This document shows, piece after piece, positions 25,209 through 34,900 of a stretch of DNA of 40,608 nt. The stretch's first letter is position 1; each line of letters opens with the position of its first letter. The notes below the pieces were generated by a model. That model did no database searches, was not told where the DNA came from, and saw nothing but the letters and a program-made list of their open reading frames with translations. Made by a program: the position numbers and the translations under genes. This stretch comes from Chitinilyticum aquatile DSM 21506 (GTDB lineage: Bacteria; Pseudomonadota; Gammaproteobacteria; Burkholderiales; Chitinibacteraceae): positions 1 to 40,608 of the forward strand of contig NZ_AUMS01000020.1 in assembly GCF_000430805.1 (NCBI RefSeq), read 5' to 3'.

Positions 25209-28200
25209 ACATGTTCAAGAATCTGTTTCAGCGAAAGAAACAAGACAAGCCCCTAGCGTCAACTTCTAGCATTACTCCCGAGTATGCTGAAGATGGTCTA
25301 CATTTTCCGCCGCTGCACCGGGCAGAGCTCTATCGTGAGGGCGCCTCGCGTGAAATCAGGCTTTATCTGGAGCAACTGGATGAAGAAGGTCTGCTTGTTT
25401 CGATGCAAGACAGTGCTTTCTTACCTTGGGAAGAATACTTCCAGCTTCTGCATGAGGAAGAGCATCGTAGCAGCCTTTACTTGCTGAATGTATTACCACA
25501 GCTAGCAATCACTCCTGTTTTAGTCAGCCAAGGATCCCTGAGCGATGCTGATTTCAGAGTGTCGATCAAGGGTTGGGAGCTGGGTGATGGAACGCAGATG
25601 TCTGGCAGCTTGCAACGCATTGGAGCATTCGTTTGTGAAGCTGAAACAACTGGAGTCATGCCGGAGGCGAGTTGGAGGGTGCTAAATGCCGTGAAAGAGT
25701 TGGCAGTGCAGCAGCAACAATCGCCTGGAGAAGCAACCAATCAGAAGGGTTGGGCCAAGATTCGCAAGGTAGCCAAAATCGCCCAGGCAAGGATGGACGG
25801 TTTTCTTGCCAAAACCATCGTCTTGAGTCCGGATCGCATCAACATCAATATGCGTAAGTCCGTGCATGGTGACCGAGCATTGATCGAAGTATCGCCTGGT
25901 TTTGCAGACCAGCCTGCTTCGTGGTTAGACCAATTCGATGCTTATCAGGAAGTACAGGATCGTTATCACATCCTTGAGAAGGATGGTTCGATCGTTCATA
26001 TTCTGGTTCCACCTGAAGTCAAAGAAGTACTTGGCAACATCAAGCGTTTGCCGGGTCGTCGTGTGGTGGGAGACTCCGCCTTAGCATTTGTTCGTAATCC
26101 AGCACAGTTCCTTGGCAATGAGGAACTTTCTGTCATCGATCTGGATGAGTTTGAAAGATCCCGAGAAGAAGCGGCGATCTTTTTCCATCGCTTCAACGTC
26201 CAACCTTACCTGTCTGATGAACTTCAGATCGCAAGGGTCGTAATAACGCTTGAGCCAATTTCGGTAGTTGAACAGCCGTCAGTGACCTTCAACTATGACA
26301 TGCCTGAGCGATTTGCAGCTTTTGTCCAGGAACTGGAGGTCCGCCTTGCCGCTGGTTCGCAATGCGGATTCTGGGAAGGCTATGAAATTGAACTGGCTGA
26401 TTTCCACCTCGACGCACTCAAGGGATTACAACGACTATTAGAAGACTGGCAGCAGCAAGCACTGGGTCAATGGCTGGAAGGGATTTTCGACCTTAGCCAA
26501 TATGGCAGTCGCGTTGTAGGCATTGGAGAGCTCACAGCTCCCAAGTCTGTATTTATCCAGCCAGAAAACAAGCAAAGCTGGCTGCCTGAAGAGAAGTTGG
26601 CGGAACTCGGACTTGATCCTGAGTTGCTAAGCCGTTGGGAAACTGACAATCGTCTGCACTTCGATGAGTTTTGTGAGCGGATTGATGCCGCTGAGACCCA
26701 ACAGCTCGAAAAAGTCTGCATACCCGGCTTGGAACTGGAAGTGCGACTTCTCGTGGCGAAGATGGTACGGGATGAGTGGGCGAAGAAATTTCAGGATAAA
26801 ACTGAGGGATCAGGTGCCGGTAATGCTGGTCCCCGCATCGGTTTGCAAATTGAGTCCAATACGGACGATGTTGAAAATTGGCGTAGCGCTGTTCAGAGTT
26901 TGCCAGCGGATGCTTCTCCTGACTTACCTGCAACGCTCAGACCAGAAATCAGCCTAAGGCAGCATCAGTGCTATGGCCTAGCATGGCTGCAGTGCCTATA
27001 CCGTCATTCACCTGAGCAAGTTGGAGGCTGCGTGCTTGCCGATGACATGGGTCTAGGTAAGACACTTCAGTTGTTGGCATTCATTGCATGGCAGCGCGAG
27101 CAGGAACCTCAATCACCACCGGTGCTCATCATCGCCCCTGTTTCGTTGCTGGATAACTGGGAGCGCGAATTCGACCGCTTCTTTCTCACTGCAGGCATGC
27201 CCGTGCTCAAGTTATATGGTGATGCCTTGGCCGCCGTAAAGCTCAAGCGCAGTGAAATACCTGCATCGCTGCAAGCACAAGGCATTCGCAACTTGCTTCG
27301 CCCTGGCTGGTGTGTTGATGCGGCTATTGTGTTGACAACCTATGAGACATTGCGTGATCAGGAGCTGTCCTTTGGACGCCAGAAATGGAGTATCGTGGTC
27401 TGTGACGAAGCACAGAAAATCAAGAATCCAGGGGCTCTCGTCACCCAAGCCGCCAAGGCACTAGACGCACGTTTCCGTGTTGCTTGTACGGGCACACCTG
27501 TTGAAAACTCATTGATTGATCTCTGGTGCTTGTTCGATTTTGCCCAGCCAGGTCTCCTTGGCGCCTTAAACGAATTTGGACGTCTATACCGCAGGCCGAT
27601 CGAATGCAATACAGACCAGGACCGTCATGCCCTGGAACAGCTCCGGGCTCTGGTGGCTCCCCAACTTTTGCGCAGAACTAAGGCTGAAGTCGCGGACTTG
27701 CCGCCGAAGCTTGAAGATGCTGCGTGTCGACGATTACCTATCAGCCCTCTGCAGGATCGACTGTACCAATCGGAACTGGCTGCCTATCGTCACAAGGCAG
27801 AACTGCTACAGCGTATTGGGGATAGAAACATCGCGATGCTTGGTTTATTGCACACGCTCAAACTGGTGTGCGCCCACCCGCATGCGGTGAAAGCGGAAGG
27901 ACCCTTATTCGATGTTTCGCCAAAGATGAAGTGGCTGGTCCAGCAGCTTGATCACATTCGCGACAAACAGGAAAAAGCCATTATTTTCACTGAGTTGCGT
28001 GACATTCAGCGCGATCTAAAAATCGTGATCATGGATCGTTTCGATCTTGATGATGTTCCTGTTGTAAACGGGGACACCAGTGCAACGGCGAAAAAGGGTG
28101 TAAGCCGACAGCTCATTATCGACAAGTTCCAGAAGCAGCCTGGCTTCGGCGTGATTATTCTGTCCACTTCAGCGGTTGGTTTTGGGGTAAACGTTCAGGC

Positions 28201-28441
28201 TGCGAATCACGTCATCCATTTCACCCGACCATGGAATCCTGCAAAGGAAGATCAAGCAACCGATCGGGCTTACCGGATCGGACAGGAGAAGCCGGTGCAT
28301 GTCTACTATCCGACGATCGTGGCGGAAGGGTATGCGACGTTTGAAAACAAACTCGACATTCTTCTGAGTCAGAAACGCGAATTGGCCAGTGACATGTACA
28401 ACGGAGGCGAAGAGGTGCAGCTGAACGACCTTGTGAATTGA
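25205..28441 (+). CDS. zorD: Zorya type I ZorD, SNF2-type helicase/nuclease
   Basis: 1078 aa, ATG 25205 overlapping the zorC stop. The N-terminal 580 residues are ZorD-specific. The helicase core shows CVLADDMGLGKTLQLLAFIA (about 607-626), VCDEAQKIKNPGA (about 731), CTGTPVENSLIDLW (about 762) and the C-terminal lobe ILSTSAVGFGVNVQAANHVI and DQATDRAYRIGQEKPVHVYY. This is the SWI2/SNF2 family. In characterised type I Zorya, ZorD degrades or processes phage DNA together with ZorC. All motifs are intact, so the operon looks functional. No clear terminator follows. Confidence 0.94.
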   Translation: MNMFKNLFQRKKQDKPLASTSSITPEYAEDGLHFPPLHRAELYREGASREIRLYLEQLDEEGLLVSMQDSAFLPWEEYFQLLHEEEHRSSLYLLNVLPQLAITPVLVSQGSLSDADFRVSIKGWELGDGTQMSGSLQRIGAFVCEAETTGVMPEASWRVLNAVKELAVQQQQSPGEATNQKGWAKIRKVAKIAQARMDGFLAKTIVLSPDRININMRKSVHGDRALIEVSPGFADQPASWLDQFDAYQEVQDRYHILEKDGSIVHILVPPEVKEVLGNIKRLPGRRVVGDSALAFVRNPAQFLGNEELSVIDLDEFERSREEAAIFFHRFNVQPYLSDELQIARVVITLEPISVVEQPSVTFNYDMPERFAAFVQELEVRLAAGSQCGFWEGYEIELADFHLDALKGLQRLLEDWQQQALGQWLEGIFDLSQYGSRVVGIGELTAPKSVFIQPENKQSWLPEEKLAELGLDPELLSRWETDNRLHFDEFCERIDAAETQQLEKVCIPGLELEVRLLVAKMVRDEWAKKFQDKTEGSGAGNAGPRIGLQIESNTDDVENWRSAVQSLPADASPDLPATLRPEISLRQHQCYGLAWLQCLYRHSPEQVGGCVLADDMGLGKTLQLLAFIAWQREQEPQSPPVLIIAPVSLLDNWEREFDRFFLTAGMPVLKLYGDALAAVKLKRSEIPASLQAQGIRNLLRPGWCVDAAIVLTTYETLRDQELSFGRQKWSIVVCDEAQKIKNPGALVTQAAKALDARFRVACTGTPVENSLIDLWCLFDFAQPGLLGALNEFGRLYRRPIECNTDQDRHALEQLRALVAPQLLRRTKAEVADLPPKLEDAACRRLPISPLQDRLYQSELAAYRHKAELLQRIGDRNIAMLGLLHTLKLVCAHPHAVKAEGPLFDVSPKMKWLVQQLDHIRDKQEKAIIFTELRDIQRDLKIVIMDRFDLDDVPVVNGDTSATAKKGVSRQLIIDKFQKQPGFGVIILSTSAVGFGVNVQAANHVIHFTRPWNPAKEDQATDRAYRIGQEKPVHVYYPTIVAEGYATFENKLDILLSQKRELASDMYNGGEEVQLNDLVN

Positions 28442-28591
28442 AGCTCTCGGTGCCGGTGGGCTCGGTGGCTGCACATGACGCGGCCTAGCTGGAGCGAGTG
28501 CTGTTGGTCATATAACAGCTACCTTGGTCGCCGGGAAACATGAGTGTCATGTGGCGGATTCAACGAGTAAGTGCAACAGACTGAAATCGGC

Positions 28592-28744
28592 TTAGCGGAC
28601 GAGAAATGACGTACATTCCCGCTCGAACACAGACCAGTCAATATGCTGCGTCAGTTGTACCAGCGGGTGCCGGAGATTGACCAGCTCATCCAGACGTTGG
28701 CGAAACAGATCATTGGGCTCCGGTGTCAGCGGTTTGGGGCCCAT
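28592..28744 (-). pseudogene. N-terminal remnant of an IS5-family transposase
   Basis: Reading the minus strand from the ATG at 28744 gives MGPKPLTPEPNDLFRQRLDE, then LVNLRHPLVQLTQHIDWSVF, and a stop after 50 residues. The DLFRxRLDELVNLRHPLVQL pattern is the start of IS5-family transposases of several hundred residues. The rest of the element is absent, so only a scar remains downstream of Zorya. A plus-strand frame at 28643-28867 is its shadow. Confidence 0.72.
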
Positions 28745-29290
28745 GCGGGTATCGAAAATTTGCAAGGAAACGCGTCGATTTTAATGAACACTTGCAAATT
28801 CATGGGAGAGAAATGGCATGTTTTGCCATTTAAATCATTGGCCTATGAATTGTTCAGGGGCGACTGAGTAGGTGCTGTACTATCTCGCTCGCCAAATCCA
28901 GACGCCCAGTTAGGCGACTCCACATCTGGCACATTCTGTCATCATTCTGTGGCATTAATATATAATATGAGCACATATGGTCATCATTATGATGACATTG
29001 TGCGTTTTATTAGGTATTGTTCCTGTAACTGACCAATGTGCAGAGCGGTGTCTCGCAACTTGATCGCAGAGATTTTGCTAAGCCGGGATGACGACGTAAG
29101 CGGTTAAGCGGCCCTCGAGTCTGTCGTAGCCGCTGAATTGTATCGACTTACCGCGTCGGCCGGCCCGCGACCAGACAGCGCATCCTCTGTGCGGGGCCGT
29201 TAAAAGCAAACGAGTTGTGCAGCTTATGCACTCGTGCGAATACGCGCATGGCATGCAGTAGCATCATGGTCACCACAGGAGCGAAAGGCT
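28745..29290. promoter_or_regulatory. About 550 bp intergenic with palindrome and promoter-like sequence
   Basis: No gene is seen. A 17-bp perfect palindrome GTCATCAT-T-ATGATGAC lies at 28980-28996, with a related half site GTCATCATTCTG at about 28939. Between them is an AT-rich stretch with TATAAT near 28970. The layout looks like a regulated promoter, but the next gene starts 295 bp further on. It may belong to the lost IS or to a decayed gene. Confidence 0.4.
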
Positions 29291-30409
29291 ATGCAGCAGG
29301 ATTACAAATCCCTGGAAGAGCTGTCCCGAGTGAGGCTTTCAAAGAGCTTCTTCATGCGCGATTTTCTCTATAGCGAAATCGCAGCTTCCTACATGCTGGT
29401 CAACATGCCTGAGTTTCCCGACCTGGCCATCCATGCAGGTCGACGGCTCTGTGAGGAGCTGCTGGAGCCACTGCAGGATACCTTTGGACGGATTCATATT
29501 CGGAGTGCTTATCGCTCTCCAGAAGTGAATGATTTTGGCAATCGCAATAAGCTCAATTGTGCAAGTAATGCAGCCAACTATGGCCACCACATCTGGGATT
29601 ATCGCGACAAAAATGGCCACATCGGTGCGACTGCCTGCATCGTGGTACCCTGGTTAGTCGACCAGATTGAGCGGGGTGGTTCATGGCAGGAAATGGCCTG
29701 GTGGATCCACGATCATTTGCCATATAGCAGCCTGTACTTCTTCTCACGATTAGCCGCATTCAATATTCGTTGGTGTGAGAGCCCGGAGCGCTGGATCAAA
29801 AGTTATGCCGAGCCCAAAGGTACGTTGACGGCTCCTGGGATGAGTAACCATGCTGGGTCACATACAGCCTTGTATCCAGGTTTTCCGAGGTTTGTGAAGC
29901 CAGGCCATGCCGTGCAGACCTTGGGATCACCCAATGTGCAGGCTAGTCCCGCGCCGAACACGCAACCAAAGGTGGCGAAGCAGGGAAAAAATCAGGGCCA
30001 TCCAGTTACGGCAGCGGTAGCCTCTGTCATTGCTCCAAGCGTCTTACAGAAAGCCAGGAACGACAACTTACATATCACAGCCGCGATGCGCGGCAGCGGC
30101 AAAATCAAGTATCGTGCAATTCAAGCAAACCATCTCTGGCGGAAGGTCAACACGCATCATTCCTTGGAAAATGCCATCGATGGTCCTAAGGGGGCAAAGG
30201 CACTGCTCTCAGGAAAACTTGAGCCGCAGTGTTCCCAGTATGGTGAAGCACGTTTTGTCCTGGTATGGCAGGAAGGTGCTTCCGAAGGCTGCGTTCTCAC
30301 GCGCCGAAATGGCGCCTTCAGGTTAGCCACGCTGCCTGTAGATGAGCTTGAGGTGTTTGACCGTACTGGTGGGGCATCGGAGCAGGTGCTTGGAAAGCTG
30401 TTTGCGTAG
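29291..30409 (+). CDS. Hypothetical protein with M15-peptidase-like N-terminal domain
   Basis: 372 aa from the ATG at 29291 (AAAGG about 6 nt upstream). The first 200 residues resemble the D-Ala-D-Ala carboxypeptidase/Hedgehog (M15) fold: RIHIRSAYRSPEVNDFGNRN (about 76-95), a His-containing YGHHIWDYRDKNGHIGATAC (about 105-124), and IHDHLPYSSLYFFSRLAAFN. The possible metal ligands are His and Asp in the middle motif and the HDHLPYS His, but the exact triad cannot be fixed by eye. There is no signal peptide, so it seems cytosolic. The C-terminal 150 residues are a basic linker and an unrecognised domain ending VLGKLFA. It lies between Zorya and the exonuclease; function unknown. Confidence 0.6.
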   Translation: MQQDYKSLEELSRVRLSKSFFMRDFLYSEIAASYMLVNMPEFPDLAIHAGRRLCEELLEPLQDTFGRIHIRSAYRSPEVNDFGNRNKLNCASNAANYGHHIWDYRDKNGHIGATACIVVPWLVDQIERGGSWQEMAWWIHDHLPYSSLYFFSRLAAFNIRWCESPERWIKSYAEPKGTLTAPGMSNHAGSHTALYPGFPRFVKPGHAVQTLGSPNVQASPAPNTQPKVAKQGKNQGHPVTAAVASVIAPSVLQKARNDNLHITAAMRGSGKIKYRAIQANHLWRKVNTHHSLENAIDGPKGAKALLSGKLEPQCSQYGEARFVLVWQEGASEGCVLTRRNGAFRLATLPVDELEVFDRTGGASEQVLGKLFA

Positions 30410-30486
30410 CAGGCGATTGCCCTATGCAGCATGAAACATTGGGTGGCTTATTCAATCCTGTTGCGGCCAATTTGCCGAGATGAACC

Positions 30487-31362
30487 ATGGACAATTTTGC
30501 AGTCATTGACTTCGAGACTACCGGCCTCAGCCCAGCGCAGGGAGCCAGAATCACCGAAGTGGCCGTGGTGATGATCAAGCAAGGTGTCATCACTGATCGT
30601 TATCAGAGTCTTGTGAATGCAGGGGTCTATATCCCGGCACACATCACACAGTTAACGGGGATCAGTAATGCCATGGTCGCCAAGGCTCCTGCTGCGCACC
30701 AGGTAATGTCTGAAGTGCTCGCTCTGACAAAAGGGGCAACCTTTGTTGCGCACAATGCGTCGTTCGATATGAAGTTTCTCGCCCATGAGGCGGCGCTGGC
30801 AGGCCATTCAACGAAAACAGACTCGCTCTGTACTTTGTTGCTGGCAAGACGGTTTTATCCGGAAATGCCGAACCACAAATTGGGTACGCTGGCTGCACGT
30901 TTGAATCTTTCTGCCGAAGGCAATTTCCACCGTGCGTTGGTCGATGCCGATGTCACTGCACGACTTTTCCTGCGCATCCTGTCCAATGCAGAGAAACTGG
31001 CTTGCGGTAAGGCGCTGACGCTTGCCGCTCTCAAACGAGCAGAAAGCGTCCGAGCTGATGCTTTAGTGAGCATCTTCGCAAGCTCGACAAATCCGATGGC
31101 ACAACTGGATCGCATAGGTTCCAGCTCACAGACGCCTCAAGTCCGCAACCAAACCATGAAGTCGAAGGCCGCTGTTGATGCGTCGATCCTCAGGGCGACA
31201 CAACTAGTATTAGGCCATAGCCACGGTATTGGTACTCATGATTTTCGTAGTAAAGGCGGGGCATTCTGGATTGAGTATCGAGAAAGCTCCAGTGACCTGG
31301 GACGGGAGTTGCGGGCACTTGGATTTGGGTTTGTTCCGGCTCGGGGATTCTGGATCAAGTAA
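30487..31362 (+). CDS. DnaQ-like DEDDh 3'-5' exonuclease with ZorC-like C-terminal domain
   Basis: 291 aa, ATG 30487. Exo I is FAVIDFETTGLSP (Asp8/Glu10), Exo II FVAHNASFDMKFLAHE (about 92-107), and Exo III HRALVDADVTARLFLR (about 154-169, with the catalytic His and Asp). This is a complete DEDDh exonuclease domain like DNA polymerase III epsilon. After a linker the protein ends with RSKGGAFWIEYRESSSDLG and LGFGFVPARGFWIK, which match the C-terminal end of ZorC in order and spacing. This small domain may bind DNA or a common partner. It follows the M15-like gene by 77 bp. Confidence 0.88.
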   Translation: MDNFAVIDFETTGLSPAQGARITEVAVVMIKQGVITDRYQSLVNAGVYIPAHITQLTGISNAMVAKAPAAHQVMSEVLALTKGATFVAHNASFDMKFLAHEAALAGHSTKTDSLCTLLLARRFYPEMPNHKLGTLAARLNLSAEGNFHRALVDADVTARLFLRILSNAEKLACGKALTLAALKRAESVRADALVSIFASSTNPMAQLDRIGSSSQTPQVRNQTMKSKAAVDASILRATQLVLGHSHGIGTHDFRSKGGAFWIEYRESSSDLGRELRALGFGFVPARGFWIK

Positions 31363-31770
31363 GTTAATTGGCTGTTTGAAATTTAGCCATGTCTAGCCTC
31401 AGGCTGGGTGCCGGCAGAGATAATCTCGCCATCCTCTTTCGATACTTCTCTTTATGCGTGCCGTCGAATGACGCTGTGTGGGTGGCGGAATGCGCAATTA
31501 GAGACGATTGCGTCCTGAAGCAGCTTTACGGCCTTGAATGCCTGGTTATTGAAGCACTGTCGGATGCTATTGCAGGAACTGCGGCATAGCGACGAACTGA
31601 CGCTGGAGCGGCCTTAACTGATGCCGATGGATTATTAATAGTAAGCTTGAATTGGTGTAAAATTTCGTTTACCCACTATCGGCCTTTCGTGCAAGCAAGA
31701 TATTGAGTGCTTAGCATTGAGTTGCCCCCAAAATGGCAGTACATTGGCAGTCTTGCCAACGAGGTCCGCC
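31363..31770. promoter_or_regulatory. Region upstream of the second defence operon, with operator
   Basis: No gene is supported in these 400 bp; a 66-codon frame at 31389 has no family resemblance. At 31744-31759 a perfect inverted repeat TTGGCA-GTCT-TGCCAA lies directly before the ribosome-binding site of the ribbon-helix-helix gene, with a further half site TGGCAGT at about 31734. This fits autorepression by that protein. Confidence 0.55.
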
Positions 31771-31956
31771 ATGCCACGCCAAAAGAACGAAACGCTGACT
31801 ATCAGGACCACTGCCGAGATTAAGGACTTGCTACGTCAGGCTGCGGAGCAAGAACACCGTTCCCTTGCGTCCATGATCGAGGTGCTGGTCAGGGACTACG
31901 CCAAGAAGGCGAAGCTACAACCGTCAGCGACCGCGCAGAATCCAGGGGAGAACTAG
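31771..31956 (+). CDS. Ribbon-helix-helix (Arc/MetJ-type) regulator
   Basis: 61 aa, ATG 31771, preceded by GAGGT 6 nt upstream. KNETLTIRTTAEIKDLLRQA and EQEHRSLASMIEVLVRDYAK follow the ribbon-helix-helix layout: a short beta strand with alternating polar residues (LTIRTT), then two helices. Such proteins act as dimers, either as antitoxins or as operon repressors. Here no toxin follows; the next gene, 3 bp away, is the large helicase. It is therefore probably the repressor of the operon, acting at the TTGGCA/TGCCAA operator. A wider frame from 31717 has no signal. Confidence 0.8.
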   Translation: MPRQKNETLTIRTTAEIKDLLRQAAEQEHRSLASMIEVLVRDYAKKAKLQPSATAQNPGEN

Positions 31957-31959
31957 GCC

Positions 31960-34900
31960 ATGCGTTTGCTCAAAAATTCAGGCGCTGATCGTGTTATCGA
32001 CCTGCTTGATCCGAAGCTGCAGAAGGACGGTCAACTCGATGTTGTGACCCCGGAGTTCTCGTTGTTCGCGTTTTCGGCGCTGCATCCCAAGCTGGCGACA
32101 CTCAAGCAGAGCAACATCGTTATTCCTTCCGTTGATGGCGAACTGAAATTGTTGGGTAACGAAGCTGACCGACCGGCCAGGAATCAGTTGTTGTCACGTT
32201 GGCTGGCAAAGCGATGTGCGGAGTGGGCCAAAGGAAAGGCAGAGGTTCGCGTTGCCAGAGGCAAGGTGCCGCAAGGAGTGGCGGTTGTCCGTGACTCGAA
32301 TGGCGCTGCCCAGCAAGTGGTGATGGGCTCCTTTGGGCTAACCAGCGATGGTCTGGGGATTACCCCTGGCAACCCCCTCAACCTCATCCAGGCATCCGAT
32401 ACGGCTGATGAAGCCGCGATGTTGAGCCAGTGGTTCGACATGCAGTGGAACAGCCTTCCTCACGATGAAGCCAGCAAGCAGGCGTTTATCGAGTCGTTGG
32501 AAACTCTGGCTGCCGACTGCCCCCCATTTACACTCTACGCGCTGATTCTTTCCCACCTCTTCAGCCATGCCGAAGATGAAATGGATGAGGAGCGCATCGT
32601 TAAGTCTGCCACCGGCATCCGCAACACGCTGGTCTGGAAGAAGCTGTACAAGTTCCAGCGTGATGGCGTCGTCGGAGCCATCGACAAGCTGAACCGGTTT
32701 GGCGGCTGCATCATTGCTGACAGCGTGGGTCTGGGGAAAACCTTTGAGGCCCTGGCCGTCATCAAATATTTTGAGCTTCGTAACGACCGAGTGCTGGTGC
32801 TGTGTCCGAAGCGGTTGCGCGACAACTGGACGCTGTACAAGGCCAACGACAAGCGAAATGTGCTGGCTGCCGACCGCTTCAACTTCGATGTACTCAATCA
32901 CACCGACCTTTCGCGGGAAGGTGGAACGTCGGGCGATATTGACCTGGCCCATGTGAATTGGGGTAACTACGATCTGGTGGTCATCGACGAGTCACACAAC
33001 TTTCGCAACAAGGCCACGCACAAGGGCCGCGAATCACGGTACGACCGCCTGATGCGCCGCATCATCAAGGAAGGGGTCAAAACCCGTGTGCTGATGCTAT
33101 CGGCCACGCCGGTCAATAACCGACTTGCTGATCTACGGAACCAGATCGCCTTTGCCACCGAAGGCGACGACACGGCATTGATGGAACATGGCATCGCCAG
33201 CATCGAGGCCACCACGCGCAAGGCGCAAGCCCAGTTCAACCGCTGGCTGAGCCTCGACGATGAAGAGAAAACACCCAGTCGCCTGGTTGAGATGTTGGGC
33301 TTCGACTACTTCACGCTGCTGGACCACCTGACCATTGCTCGGTCACGTAGGCACATTCAGAAGTATTACGGTACGGCTGAAACCGGCTCCTTCCCTCAGC
33401 GTCTGCCCCCGATCAACATCAAGCCCGATGTGGATCGCGCCGGTGAATTCCGTTCGATACGAGACATTAACCTGGAGATTCGTCGGCTGAACCTGGCTGC
33501 CTATGCGCCGCTTCGCTATGTCCTGCCGCACAAGCAAGCTGACTACGACGCCAAGTACAGCACCCAGATTCGCGGCGGCGAAAGCTTCTTCCGGCAGGTT
33601 GACCGTGAAGAGAGCCTGATCCACCTGCTGCGCGTCAATGTGCTGAAGCGTATGGAAAGCGCGGTGTCGTCCTTCACGCTGACTGTTCAGCGCCAACTGA
33701 AGGATGTGGAAGCAACGCTGGCACGTATCGAGGCCCACGATCCCGAGATTGAAGAACTGGACATTGCCGACGTAGACATTGACGATCCAGCCTTTGAAAG
33801 CCTGCTGGTTGGGCGCAAAGTCAAGGTGCTGCTGACTGACGTTGATCTACTGCGTTGGCGGCATGACCTGATCGAGGATCGCAATCGCCTGGCAGCCCTC
33901 TATGCGGCAGCCAAGCAGGTTGATGCGGCTCGGGATGCCAAATTGACCGCCTTGCGCGAAGTCATTGCCCACAAGTGCCAGCATCCAACCAATGCAGGCA
34001 ACAAGAAAATCATCATCTTCACGGCGTTTGCCGATACCGCAACCTACCTCTACGAACAGCTATCGGTCTGGGCCAAGGCTGACTTGGGTATTGAAAGCGC
34101 CTTGGTGACAGGCTCCGGGCGGAACCAGACTAGCCTGCCACATCTCCGCAAGGATCTCGCATCCATCCTGACCGCCTTTTCACCGCGATCCAAGGAGCGC
34201 CCCGCCGATCTGGCACATGAAGGCGAACTGGACTTGTTGATTGCCACCGACTGCATCAGCGAAGGCCAGAACCTGCAGGACTGCGACTGGCTTATCAACT
34301 ACGACATTCACTGGAACCCGGTTCGTATCATCCAGCGGTTTGGCCGTATCGACCGCATCGGTTCCCCCAACGAGCGCATTCAACTGGTGAATTTCTGGCC
34401 GAACATGGAGCTGGACGAGTACATCAATCTTGAACAGCGGGTCAGTGGTCGCATGGTCTTGCTCGACATTTCGGCAACCGGCGAAGAAAACCTGATTGAA
34501 CAGCAGTCCGGCAACCCCATGAACGACCTAGAGTACCGCCGCAAGCAACTGCTCAAGCTGCAGGACACGGTGATCGACCTTGAAGACCTGTCTTCCGGTG
34601 TGTCGATTACCGATTTGACGCTGACCGATTTCCGTATCGACCTGGCGCAGTACCTCAAAGCGCACCCCGGGAAGCTCGAATCGTTGCCGCTGGGCGCTTG
34701 CTCCGTTACCACCAGCATGGATGCTGACATTACGCCCGGTGTTGTTTTTTGCCTGCGGGCCGAAGGGGCCGCCGCACAGAAGATTACCGATGCGGGCTAC
34801 CCGTTAGCTCCGCATTTCCTCGTCCACGTCAGCGAGGCAGGGGCGGTCGAACTGCCCTACACACAGGCAAAGCGCATCCTGGACTGGCTCAAGCGCGTCA

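Noticed and set aside
28643..28867. 74-aa plus-strand reading frame
   Set aside because: The complementary strand encodes the recognisable IS5-family transposase start, so this frame is its shadow.
31389..31589. 66-aa plus-strand reading frame after the exonuclease gene
   Set aside because: It has no ribosome-binding site, no family resemblance and irregular composition.
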